Source of the DNA: Mercurialis annua
Lineage: Eukaryota; Streptophyta; Magnoliopsida; Malpighiales; Euphorbiaceae
Direction: 5' to 3'
DNA length: 64,000 bases
NCBI RefSeq assembly: GCF_937616625.2
Contig: NC_065571.1
Span: 10,480,501-10,544,500, forward strand
In this document: in pieces, positions 35,901 through 46,094 of the stretch
How the letters are laid out: every line of letters starts with the position of its first letter
Position numbering within the stretch: the stretch's first letter is position 1
Translations under genes and position numbers: made by a program
The notes under the pieces: model-generated
Database searches by the model: none
What the model was told of the DNA's origin: nothing
Seen by the model: only the letters and a program-made list of their open reading frames with translations

Positions 35901-38900
35901 ATAATCCCAAATAAATAAGTAAAATTATGGAATAGGATTTCTTAGTGATTTTATCGCGAATCGAGCTATTCTAAAGCACCGAATCCCGCCCTCTCAAGCC
36001 TCAAAGATCCGAATAAAATCACAACCTAATTAACTAACCAATTATTAACTCGCTCTCACGATATTAAAACTGAATTAGATAATCAAATTATAATTATGAA
36101 GCAAACTCAACGACTACCTAAATTCCAACCCGCTCTCACGGCGTTTTTCTTTAAGTTCTTAATTATCTATGTCTATTTAATTAACAATCTCTCAATTAGT
36201 TAATTAAACACAAAATCATGAACTAAGTAGCTAATTTAATCCAAGCAATAAGATTAATAATTAAGACACGAATTAACACTAATCCATCAAATCCAAGTAA
36301 TTACCAATTTATAAGTTCATATCAACCCTCGAACAAGGGTTTTAGTTACTCATATTAAAACTGAAACAAAACAAGAAGGATGATGAAGAAGAAAGCATAA
36401 TTAAACAATAAATACCGGAGTTGTCAATTTCGGAAAGAATCGTCTTGATTAAGCTTGAAATCTTCAACAATCGTCTTGCAGAAACTAATTATAAACTACT
36501 TATAAACTGCTGAGAAACAGAAAACTAAAACGCTAATCTAAGAGAAAATAATTAAAACTAATGTATTCTAAATTATTCTACATACTAAATTGAGTCTAGT
36601 ACAAGGTCTTTATATAGTAGGAGAAGTTCCGGAGTCTTCTAATTCGTATTGCAAATCAATTTGTAATAGGAGTTGTAATTGTGAGTTGAGGAAGAATTTC
36701 ACTCCAAATCAAATCCTGAAGCATGCGTGTTTTACTCTTGTCCCGTTCGGAAAAACTGTAGTTCCGTTCGTGACATGTCCAATTTTCTTCTTTCCCGAAC
36801 GGAACAAACCATTCACGTTCGAAAAACTTGTTGCCGAGAGCAAAGCTCTCGTTCGGGACACTCTTTCCCGTTCGAGACACAATTTCAGCTGCGAAACTAC
36901 TAACTTCAAAACTTCATAACTCGATGTAGAAAACTCCAAATAAGTCGGTTCTTGAACCGCTGGAAAGCTTAGGATGTCTACTTTATTTCTTATGAAGAAC
37001 ATAAAGTCATTTGAAGTCATTATCTTCTCCAAAATTGCCAATGAATGCGCCGGGGTCAGATTTTCATGTGTGCAAATGTGCTTTCTTCATTCCCAAGCTT
37101 CACGACCTCGATCTAATCCACGATTTATACTCTTTATTGCTCAAAATGCTCCATAATCACTAAATAATCCTTGAAACACTAACACACACCATAAAGCATA
37201 AAAATACTAAATAATGTATGCATAATACGATAAAAGTGATTAAATACGCTTAGAAACGACTCGGAATATAGGAGTAATTTTACTCCTATCAAGAGTCACG
37301 TTAGCTATGTCAGCCGCCATGTTTATTTTTATCTTGGATTGAAATTTCCTAAAGTTTATTTGAACTTGAGAGGGTCATGTTCACGATTTACACCGTTCAT
37401 TATAAAATGAACGGTGTAGATTAATTTGATTAAAATTGTATCTTAATCTACGTTCATTTTACAATGAACGGTGTAGATCGTGAACATGACCATCTCAAGT
37501 TCAAAATGAACTTGAGAGAATCCCAATCCTTTTATCTTACATACCGCTACTATACATATATAAGCAGATTAGCGAGCAATACTTAAATTATATTGCACTG
37601 GTTGTCATATAAACTTATATTCTTAAATATTTTATTGTGCATTAATGTTTTAACTTAAACTAAAGGTCTGATTAAATTGAAACATAGAATAATTAATAAG
37701 TTGATATCACTTAGACTTTTAAATCAATTGTTTAATTATTATTTTTCTGATCATACAGAAATATTTGAGAGATTCAAAGAAAGTAATGGTAATTTTAAGA
37801 CATCCATAACCAATGATGTATTGAGCATGCTAAGTTTGTACGAGGCAGCGCATCTTAGCATCCGAGGAGAGGTAATACTAGATGACGCCTTAGCTTTCGC
37901 CACAGAGACTCTTCAATCATTGTTGCCTGGATTAACCAATCATCTAGCGACACGTGTAAGTCATTCCTTGAACCGTCCTATCCGAAAATGCTTGCCACGG
38001 TTAGAGACAAGGTACTATATTGATGTCTATCCTATGGAGAAGTCATACGACGAGACGTTGTTGAAATTCGCTAAATTGGATTTCAATATGTTGCAAAAAT
38101 TACATCAAAAGGAGCTCTATAGTGTCACAAAGTAAGTTCACTTTCTTTTAGTTACAAAAAAAATATTCACTTTCTTTTAATAATTAATCAAATAAAAAAC
38201 CTATCATAATCTAGATTTTAGGCTCGGTTGAATTTAGGAATTTTAAAATCGTGCATTTTATTTAATCTAAAAATTTCAAATTTATTGAATGTAAAATCCA
38301 TAAATTTATAAATTATATCTTTTGAATTGAACATAAAAACCCTTTGATTTATGAGAATATTAAACGACTGATGAATTTTAACTTTTTTCACTTATGAGGT
38401 GGGTATTCAAATGATTTTTTTTTTAAAAATGATCTATGCTCAAAATTTATGAATTTTACAACTCTATATCCTATACCAAACGACCAATTGTCTAAATCTG
38501 GAATATTTAATTTTTGGATTTTAATCATCCAAGTCCCTTAATCCAAACAATATCTTAGATTTATTATGGTTTGATGATTATATATATATTGCAATTCTTT
38601 TTATCATCAATAACATTTAGTTTAGTTTGTAATTTTTACAGTTATATCCTATCTTTTAAGATTTGTTGCAATCATGCCATCATTTTAGTTTAATACTATG
38701 CTCAACTAAAATAATCTTTAAAAATATCACAATTACAAAAAATAATACTATGCTTAACTAAAATTCTTAAAATAAAAAAGTATATTTAAGTATTCATACA
38801 GTTTATACGAAGAAATTCATACAGTTTTGTACTAAGCTACATTTTCAAAATTATTTATTATTGTGGATTTAGGTGGTGGAAAAGTTTGGATGTGGCAACT

Positions 38901-41900
38901 AATTTACCTTATGCAAGAGACAGACTTGTGGAGTTGTACTTTTGGATGATGGGAATTTACTTTCAACCAAAATATTCTTTTGCAAGAATAATGATGACAA
39001 AAATAGCCGCAACTGTATCCTTATTGGATGATACTTATGATAACTATGCTACATTTGAAGAAGCTGAGATTTTAACAGATGCTATTCAAAGGTCATAAAT
39101 TAATTATTAATTTAATTATTGTAATCAAAAGGTTATATTATTAATCTGAACTCAATTTTTAATTTTTGCATTGGAAGATTGTTTGATGATTCCTAATTTT
39201 CAGGTGGGATATTAAGGCCAAAGATACTCTTCCAGAGTACATGAAGTTGATCTATGTTACGTTGTTGGATCTCTACAATGAATATGCAGAAAATATTGCT
39301 AATGATGAAAAGCCACTTTACTCCCTGTATTATGCCAAAGAAGCAGTAAGTGCTATATACTTTTAATTTTTTTTTGTTACAACACATACTTCATAAATTC
39401 CTGTTTTCTAGTTGTATTAAATTGATAAAATTAAAATGTTAGATGTGCTATAGTAAAAAAAAAACCTAATTCTTTAAAAAAATCCTGACCTTTTAGCCTC
39501 TTTTCGATCCTACCCTGATGTTGAAAACTGGTCAATTTTGCACTATTTCGCATTTTTTCGATTTAATTGTAATCTATTTCAGATTTTTTACTTAAATGAT
39601 GAAATCAATCAATTAACTAAGTTTAAGGATAAAATTAAATTCATTTCCATTCAAAAAACTACAAATAAGTCTTTTATTTTTGAAAACTAACTAAAAACCA
39701 TAATCAAATTAAAACTAATAAAAATCATTAATTAATTTAACTAAATCTAAATAAATTTTAAATACATACAATTAGTATATGTTAGACATGAAAAACACTT
39801 TTGAATTTTTTTCAAATGAAAAAACATCATTTTAACATTTCAGGATATAATTAAAACACAAAAATACAAAATAGAATAATTTTACCAGTTTTCAATGTTA
39901 AAGTAGGATTGAAAAGGGACCAAAAAATTATAATGTTTTAACGCATTAGTCCAAAAAAGTGCTATAAAATAAAGTATCATTGTTTAGCGACTAAATTATT
40001 TATTATGCCGATAATTTTCATTCATAAAAAGGATATAGTAAGGGTTATAGGTTCAAATTACCATCATTTTATCGCTTTATTTCCATAGTATTTGAATTTG
40101 ATCAATTAGTCTTTCTAAAAGAATCCTCTCTTTTCTCTCTAAAAATACAAAACTAAAAACTATTGTTTGAAGAAAGTGATTTTGATATTTATGCCAGAAA
40201 ACCACCTCCCCATTCCTTTTCTTATTTCTTTCAAAAATTTAGTTAGCTTGATTTTATAATAAAATTAATTATTTGAAGATGTCTCATATTTTAATAATTT
40301 GAAAAAAAAAAAATTAACCCACCTTTTAATTTTTCTAGTGATTTTCTTAAAATATTTACGAGTTACGAGTTTTTCTTTTTCTTTAGCGGTTTTGTGATCT
40401 TAAACTTAAAAAAAATAGAATCCTTAATTTTGATTTTTCTTAGCGGTTTGAAGAAACTAATTTTTTAGAGGAAGTGATTTTTGGCGGTTGGAAACCACTT
40501 AATAGTTTTTTCAAATTCTAAAGTTAGGGTCTTAATTATGCGTCTTTTAATTTGTTTATCTTTGATTTAAATTATGTATAAGTTCTTTCTAATATTTTTT
40601 AGATTTATCTTATTGGATTCATATTGAAGATGCGGATGAAGTTTAAGGAGTCAGCGATTTTACATTATAATCGAATGGGTCTAATGAATTAAGACCCTGC
40701 ATCGCGGACAAAACGTTGTGTTAACTTTTGCGGAACTTCGGCTTAATTATTCCCTTTCGATTAATTTTTTATTTGTTTTTACGGTTTCATATGTATTCTG
40801 TTGGTAGTTTAGAGTTTTGAAAATTCTTATAGTGGTTGTTCATGAATCATTTTATAATTTAATCTTATTTAAAAATCTATCTTTAAAAAAAATTGATTAA
40901 ATTTTGTTTTTATCTAGTTAAAGAGAGTAATGCGAGCCTACTTAGCCGAAGCCAAGTGGCGCGAGCAAGATTATGTTCCAACAATGGAGGAATATATGGA
41001 AGTTTCACTTATAACTTCTTGTTACCAATTTCTGGCTATAAATTCATTTCTGGGCCTGGGGGAAATTGCAACAAAACATGCCTATGAGTGGATTTTAGAA
41101 GACCCTAAACTTATTAGAGCTTCAACGATTATCTCCAGACTTATGGACGATATAATGTCTCATGAGGTAAATTCATCAATTTTGTGTCCAAATTTTAATT
41201 AGATTACATTTACAAAAGTCTAAAAATATAAAAAATTTCGAATCAAGATTTAATTATAAGAACATTCTGGTCAAATAAATTGTGGGTCGAGTGATTTTTA
41301 AAAGAATACCAACACCAATTTATTTTCTTAAGGTCACCAAACTTTAATTTTGGCAAAATGATTTTTTTATATCCACAATTTTGATCAAATATATTCTTAA
41401 AATATAATTTTGAATTCTAAATAATTAAAACGATTATATCCAAACTTAACACTATATTTATTTTCTAGATGCATTTTTATAAATTCTTGATTCTATAAAT
41501 GATTATTTTGCAGAATTGATATTTTATTTCAGTTTAAGAAGGGTTATGTGTGAGATTAAAATGAGAATTATGTGTTCAAAAATAGATCTAAACTTAGAGT
41601 TGGATATTTTTATCCCATTTTGCAAAAATTGTGGAATCATCATGTCAAATTTTATTTTAGAGATATATTTGTCAAAATGATCAAAATTGTTGACATAAAA
41701 AATCATTTTGCTTTCTTTTTTCAAACTGATTCTATTTTGATTTAATTTAGCTGTCGTAACATATGAATTTTTATCACATCAGCAATTCAGTCATAAGCCC
41801 ATGTAGGATGGTACCCATTACGCAATAAATTTTACAAATTATATTCGAATCGTGCAATAAAAGTAAGTTATTTATTCATCCGCGCTAGAGGTGGCAATTT

Positions 41901-44900
41901 TCATCCATACCCATTTACCCACCCATTGTATAAGGCCTAATCACTCAAAAACCCCTCACCTTTAAACTTTTTTTCAATTCCACCCCGACGTTGAAAATTT
42001 ATCAATTTTACCCACTTTTGAATTTTCCGTTTTCAATTGTACCCCAATATTTTAATTTTTGTTAATTTTTTTATTTAAATGATGAAATCATTCAATTAAT
42101 TAAGTCTAAACATGAAATTAAATTCTTTTTTATTCAAAAAAGTACAAATAAGTCCTTTATTTTTAAAAACTAACTAAAAACCATAATCAAATTAACACTA
42201 ATTTAAATTTTTAATTAATTTAACTAAATTTAAATAAATTTTAAAAATATACAATCAATATATGCGAGACATGAAGAATGTTTTAAACAAATTTCCAAAC
42301 GCAAAAGACGTTAATTTAATTTTTCAGGGTACAATTGAAACACAAAAATGCAAAATAGGGTAAAATTGACAAATTTTCAACGTCAGGGTATGATTGAAAA
42401 GGGGCTAAAAGGTCGGGTTTTTTTAAAACATTAGGCTATTGTATAAAGGGTATGGGTTATAAAAGGGTAGTTATATATTAAATGGGTAAAAATCTTCCAA
42501 CCCATTAAAATAAGGGTTATAAAAGGGTTTGACATGGGTACCCACACTCTACCCATAATGATCTAATAGGCAAAATTGGTTGAATGACACATGTCAATTT
42601 AAGAGTATAAATTTTTTTAGAATATCAAATAAATTTTAAATTTCATAATCAATATTTAAAAGTCATAATAAACTAAAAAGTTTTTTTTTTGAATTTTTTT
42701 TTTCTCGAATTGTTTTTTTCCAGAAAATATTTTTTTCAGAATATTATTTTTTTTTCCGAAACTTTTTTTTTCCAGAAAATATTTTTTTTCCGGAAAATAT
42801 TTTTTTCCAGAAAATATTTTTTTTCGGAAAAAAGTTTTTTTTTTCGGAAAATATTTTTTTTCGGAAAATATTTTTTTTTTGGAAAATATTTTTTTTTCGG
42901 AAATTTTTTTCAGAAAATACTTTTTTTTGTCGGAAAATATCTTTTCCAGAAAGAAAACGTTTTTGTCGGAATTGTTTTTCAGAAAATATTTTTTTTCGGA
43001 AAGTATTTTTTTCCGAAACATATTCTCTCTAAAAAGTTTCTCTCTAAAATTCATTAATTCTCACAAGATGTACAATTAAAATGTAATATAATTTAAATTT
43101 TGAAAAGTCAATTTTTAACATTATCTATCTATCTATCTATCTATAACTATCTTATATGTGGGAAGGGGGGGGGGGGACAGGCAAAATTACGATATTAGGG
43201 TCAATAATTAAAAAAATTACGAAATTAAGTACAAATCTAATTCTAATAAAAAATAATTAAATTTTATAAAAATTAATTAGAAGTTTAATCTTATCAAGAA
43301 TGTAGAAGTCTAATCATATTAACAAAGTTATTTTAGTTAAGTGGAAGTCTAATTATTATAGCAAAATTAAACCGATAATTAAATATAAGCTAGCCTAACT
43401 TTAATTAATAAAAGAAATACGGAAAAAAATCTTTAATAGCTGAAGTTTGGAGTAGATAAGAATCAACTTACACTTTAATAGCCAAAGTTTAAGAGTTTAC
43501 AATCAAAAAGACTTATTCATGATTATGAATCCTAACAATACATTAAAAGATATAGTCACCGCAATTAGTATATAAATTGATACCAATATGCATTTAATTG
43601 ACACCAAACTTATTAATCCAAATAACCTATTATTATTGACATCGAGATTGTGATCTTTACCAGCTAAAGTTTTATGCAGTTTATTAAATTTGTTTGTATG
43701 TTATTATTTCATTATTATGGAAAGTGTTTTTTCGAGTTAATAATATACTAAGTAATTTTTTTTATTTTTCGTGTAGCTTCCAAGGGAATTTCATAAAAAA
43801 AACGTTTACTTCTTTTATGGATTCTTGAAAAGAAGATCAAGGAGGCTCAAGATTGATATTTATATTATTTTTATCAATATTTATTTTCTTCGGATTGCTT
43901 CTAATGGTATATTCTTTTTTTAAAAATTACATTTTACTTATATTTTGAATCATAAGTGATACTATTTGATATAGTCTTTTTAAGTTTAGATTTTTTTGTA
44001 TTTTTTTTTGCTGCATTTATTTATGTAAAATTTTACCATTTTTCAGTTCAGCCTTATCTAGGTTAATATAGTATTAGATGGAAGTCTAATTTAACACTAT
44101 AACGGAATGATGAGTTTGGTTAATTGTTGAAAAAGTAGCATATAACGTGAAATGTATTCACTGTACTTAGTCCATGTTTGAAGAGAATTGAGGAAAACTC
44201 TAATTTTAATTTTAATTAAAAAAAGTTTACTTTAACTGTGTAATTTATGATTCATTATTATACTAAAATCTATTGAATAGTTAGTTTGACAAAAAAAATC
44301 TGTTGAACAGTAAAATTGAGTTATTTGATAATTATAGTATAATAAAATGGGACATGTAATAATTAAACTACACTAATATCTAATAATTTAATTTTTATTT
44401 AATATTATATATAACAGGCCATATAAATTGAATTTCAAATGGTTTTTGAAGATTTATTTTATCTTTTAAAGTTATTTACATGGAAAATTAATATTTTAAA
44501 TATATTAGGATTTGTTTAATTTAAAGATACGTTCAAAAAATAAAAATAAGAACTTATTTTATTATATAGTTATTTATATAATTAAATTGTATATGAATAA
44601 ATTTATTAAAAGTAATAGTTTACATGCTTTTTCAATTCTAACTTGCAAGTCTTCTAATACTATATTTAATAATTTAATTACTATTTAAATCAAACAACGG
44701 GTCATATAATTATCACTTATATGTGTAGCACGTATAAATAAAGATTATTCATAACAATTTATTAACAACTAAACTATCTTAATTTATATTATACTTATTA
44801 TTAATTACATAACGGGTCATGTAAATGTTGCTCACGTGCGTAGCACGTGGCGAAACGCTAGTACTATATATAAAAGCACGGATGGGGGGGGGACAGGCAA

Positions 44901-46094
44901 ATTTACTGAATAATCCTTTTCAGTTTATTACTAAATAAAGGTTTTATAGTCATTAACTAATTACTCATTTAATTAATCACTATTGTAATTAAAATACTAA
45001 TTAGAATAGGTAGCTAAATTATTTTCAATTTAGTTTTTAGTATGTAAAAAATAACTAAATTGTCTCCAAATTAGTAGGAATACTTATCTTTTAGTTTGAT
45101 TGAACTATAAAATTAAAATATTATATTTGATCAATATATTATTATTTAAATTTATATCTTATTATTTTTAAAGATATTATTAATAAAACTAAGTTAATTA
45201 TTTAATTATGGTTATTATAAAACCAAAAGAAGAATAAATTCAGTATGAAAAAAATTTAATAACCGAATATATTATATTTATTTTTATAAAAATTCTTAAC
45301 TAATTTAATATTAATTATAAATAAAAAAATTAATATAATTATAATAAATTTATTAATATGTACATTGACGAGTTACATTACAAGCCACGTGCATAGCATG
45401 TAATGCGAAACTAGTATATATAAAGTGGGTTAATGGGTGGGTTAGGGTCATATAGGGTTATAAGGGTATGGACACCCATATAAAATTAAAACGGGTCATA
45501 AATGGGTAGATTACCCATTTGTGACCCTACCCATTTAAACCCAACCCATACCCACCCAAACTCACCCATTTGCCACCTCTGATTCCGCGCATAAACAATC
45601 ATAAAATGTGTTTTTTTTTGTTTTTGATAATTGGGGAGGGGGAGCGCTTGTGGGAAGAATCGAACCCACGACCTATCAGTTTGCTGTCTAGCGCTTATAC
45701 CGTTTGAGTTATAGCTCATTGGTCATAACATGTGTGTTATTTGTTTAGCAATGCAAGACATTTTTTTTAACCTAATCTATATATGTACATGATGAATATA
45801 CAGTTTGAACAAACAAGAAAACATGTTGCTTCAGCGGTTGAATGCTACATGAAACAGTACGGTGCATGTAAAGAAGAGACAGTGAAATTGTTTGAAAATG
45901 AGATTAGAAATGCATGGAAAGATATAAACGAGGGGTGCCTCAGCCCAACTGCAATTCCAATGCCACTGCTAGAGTGTATTCTGAATCTTGTGCGAGCAAT
46001 GGATGTGATATATAAGGATGAAGATGGATACACAAATTCTCATATCATAAAACACTTGATTGCCTCTGTGCTCGTCGACCCTGTCCTTCTTTAA
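26926..46094 (+). CDS. sesquiterpene synthase (TPS-a type), gene TPS1, 7 exons
   Basis: Exons: 26926-27054, 27191-27458, 37759-38131, 38873-39091, 39204-39345, 40918-41166, 45804-46094. All junctions have GT/AG and phases agree, giving 556 residues. Motifs: [11 protein letters not shown] at the N-terminus (variant of RRx8W), RDR (272-274), DDTYD (309-313) binding the diphosphate through magnesium, and the NSE-type second metal site DDIMSHEFE (454-462). There is no transit peptide before the RRx8W region, so cytosolic action on farnesyl diphosphate is expected; the product cannot be predicted. Exon lengths equal those of TPS2 except one extra codon in exon 2. Introns 2 (10,300 bp) and 6 (4,637 bp) are swollen by mobile elements, so efficient splicing is uncertain although no coding lesion is visible. 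Confidence 0.9.
27568..27938. mobile_element. MITE in TPS1 intron 2
   Basis: Ends GGGTTAATTATATAAAAA / inverted TTTTTATATGATTAATCC, with matching inner ATCACGA words. Similar ends are found at 62642-63011. The target duplication is imperfect (agtataa/aatataa). Confidence 0.65.
27994..29608 (-). repeat. LTR A (3' LTR)
   Basis: 1615 bp, starts TGTTGGAAAATAATCGC, ends ACTCCTATCA. On the - strand a TATA-like CTATATAAAG is found at about 28923-28932. The U3 lies at higher coordinates. Confidence 0.95.
29040..29200 (-). promoter_or_regulatory. palindrome array in the LTR U3
   Basis: Upstream of the - strand TATA-like box, motifs related to CCCGTTCGGGA / CCGAACGG recur about every 20-45 bp, in both orientations. 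The same array is present at 32087-32247, 36723-36883 and, diverged but retained, in the solo LTR at 4610-4870. Retention of the palindromes while flanking bases drift suggests binding sites for a dimeric factor; this is an inference. Confidence 0.5.
31101..32655 (-). repeat. LTR B (truncated, from the tandem duplication)
   Basis: It lacks the first 60 bp of the LTR (begins at TATCGATCCC) and joins directly to internal sequence on its left through CAAG. It ends ACTCCTATCA like the others. Confidence 0.95.
34474..35460 (-). pseudogene. gag of the retrotransposon, interrupted by one in-frame stop
   Basis: Read on the - strand from ATG at 35460. About 25 residues in, a CCHC zinc knuckle appears ([14 protein letters not shown]), followed by an Asn/Asp/Gln-rich stretch and an ETQISQLA motif typical of plant Ty3/gypsy Gag tails. 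A TAA at 35038-35040 stops the frame after 140 residues. The same frame then stays open for ~188 codons, with [15 protein letters not shown] near the start (an LRSGK motif usually seen just after Gag in Athila/Tat elements) and ending at 34474. So one longer Gag was broken by a single stop, or the stop is read through. The N-terminal capsid part of a full Gag is missing. Confidence 0.8.
35653..35670 (-). other. primer-binding site (tRNA-Asp type)
   Basis: On the - strand the 18 bases TGGCGCCGTTGCCGGGGA lie 6 bp inside the 5' LTR. They are complementary to the usual 3' end of plant tRNA-Asp including CCA, the standard primer site of many plant gypsy elements. Confidence 0.9.
35677..37291 (-). 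repeat. LTR C (5' LTR)
   Basis: 1615 bp, complete, TG...CA, next to the primer-binding site on its left and the AGAGT duplication on its right. Confidence 0.95.
37336..37529. mobile_element. hairpin MITE in TPS1 intron 2, 194 bp
   Basis: Ends GGATTG... / ...CAATCC with an exact 9-bp duplication TTTTATCTT (37327-37335, 37530-37538). Arms of ~60 bp (TGAACTTGAGAGGGTCATGTTCACGA...) pair almost perfectly. Each arm also contains a smaller palindrome around CACCGTTCATT / AATGAACGGTG. An RNA copy would fold as a near-perfect long hairpin. Confidence 0.88.
39463..39948. mobile_element. MITE in TPS1 intron 5 (same family as 26219-26712)
   Basis: It shares TTTTCGAT-CTACCCTGATGTTGAAAAC at the left and the inverted copy at the right, ends ACCTAATTC / CATTAGTCC. 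The target duplication is not clean, so boundaries are approximate. Confidence 0.7.
41934..42437. mobile_element. MULE-type MITE nested in the hAT element, 504 bp
   Basis: Arms of >100 bp (GGCCTAATCAC... / ...ATTAGGCT, inner CCCGACGTTGAAAATTTATC inverted) with an exact 9-bp duplication ATTGTATAA (41925-41933, 42438-42446). Confidence 0.9.
42675..43030. repeat. T-rich minisatellite-like array
   Basis: About 18 imperfect units of ~19 bp around GAAAATATTTTTTTTCCG run through this segment. Long open frames on both strands (Lys/Phe/Ser-rich) are by-products of the repeat, not genes. Confidence 0.8.
43122..43145. repeat. (CTAT)n microsatellite
   Basis: Six tandem tetranucleotides next to the presumed Helitron 5' end. 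Confidence 0.9.
43150..44861 (+). mobile_element. Helitron-like element 1
   Basis: The 3' end has a hairpin CACGTGC-GTA-GCACGTG (44833-44849) and, 9 bp on, a terminal CTAG (44858-44861) followed by T, the Helitron signature. The 5' end is taken as TC at 43150 after an A, followed by a G-run and GGGGACAGGCAAA. The body is non-coding. Confidence 0.6.
44863..45414 (+). mobile_element. Helitron-like element 2
   Basis: It has its own 3' hairpin ACGTGC-ATA-GCATGT (45387-45401) and CTAG/T terminus (45411-45415). Its start repeats the G-run plus GGACAGGCAAA signature of element 1 immediately after that element's 3' end, suggesting insertion at the same A/T site. The 5' TC is not conserved, so the start is approximate. 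Confidence 0.5.
45612..45722 (-). mobile_element. tRNA-derived SINE
   Basis: On the - strand: GAGCTATAACTCAAACGGTATAAGCG (box A region, read here in two parts) then GGGTTCGATTC (box B) and a T-run on the + strand as poly(A). Near-perfect 13-bp flanks TCATAA(A/C)ATGTGT (45599-45611, 45723-45735). Inserted just outside the hAT element in TPS1 intron 6. Confidence 0.8.

Larger units (their letters stand above)
27994..37291 (-). mobile_element. Gag-only LTR retrotransposon (TR-GAG/LARD type) in TPS1 intron 2, internally duplicated
   Basis: The 9,298-bp insertion is flanked by a perfect 5-bp duplication AGAGT (27989-27993, 37292-37296). Complete 1615-bp LTRs (TG...CA) sit at both ends. The right LTR is the 5' LTR: next to it, on the - strand, is an 18-nt primer site matching the 3' end of plant tRNA-Asp. 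A purine-rich tract precedes the left LTR on the - strand (gtgtgaggatgtt). The only protein is a Gag-like frame with a zinc knuckle; protease, RT, RNase H and integrase are absent, so it must have been mobilised by another element, probably Ty3/gypsy of the Athila/Tat kind judging by the LRSGK-type Gag tail. A 3,047-bp part is duplicated in tandem, giving a third, 5'-clipped LTR. I found only about four differences between the outer LTRs, so insertion is recent. It is antisense to TPS1. Confidence 0.93.
41886..45582. mobile_element. hAT-like element carrying nested insertions, TPS1 intron 6
   Basis: Termini TAGAGGTGGCAA (41886) and TTGCCACCTCTGA (45582) are inverted repeats of the type common in plant hAT elements. 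They are flanked by an 8-bp duplication with one mismatch: ATCCGCGC (41878-41885) and TTCCGCGC (45583-45590). Subterminal ACCCATTT/ATGGGT words are inverted between the two ends. No transposase is seen. Inside lie a MITE, a T-rich repeat and two Helitron-like segments. Confidence 0.65.

Noticed and set aside
42656..43079. Lys- and Phe-rich reading frames of up to 132 codons on both strands
   Set aside because: Low-complexity translation of the GAAAATATTTTT array.
26926..46094. TPS1 as a pseudogene destroyed by insertions
   Set aside because: Exon-by-exon assembly gives a full-length frame with canonical splice sites and motifs; no coding lesion was found.
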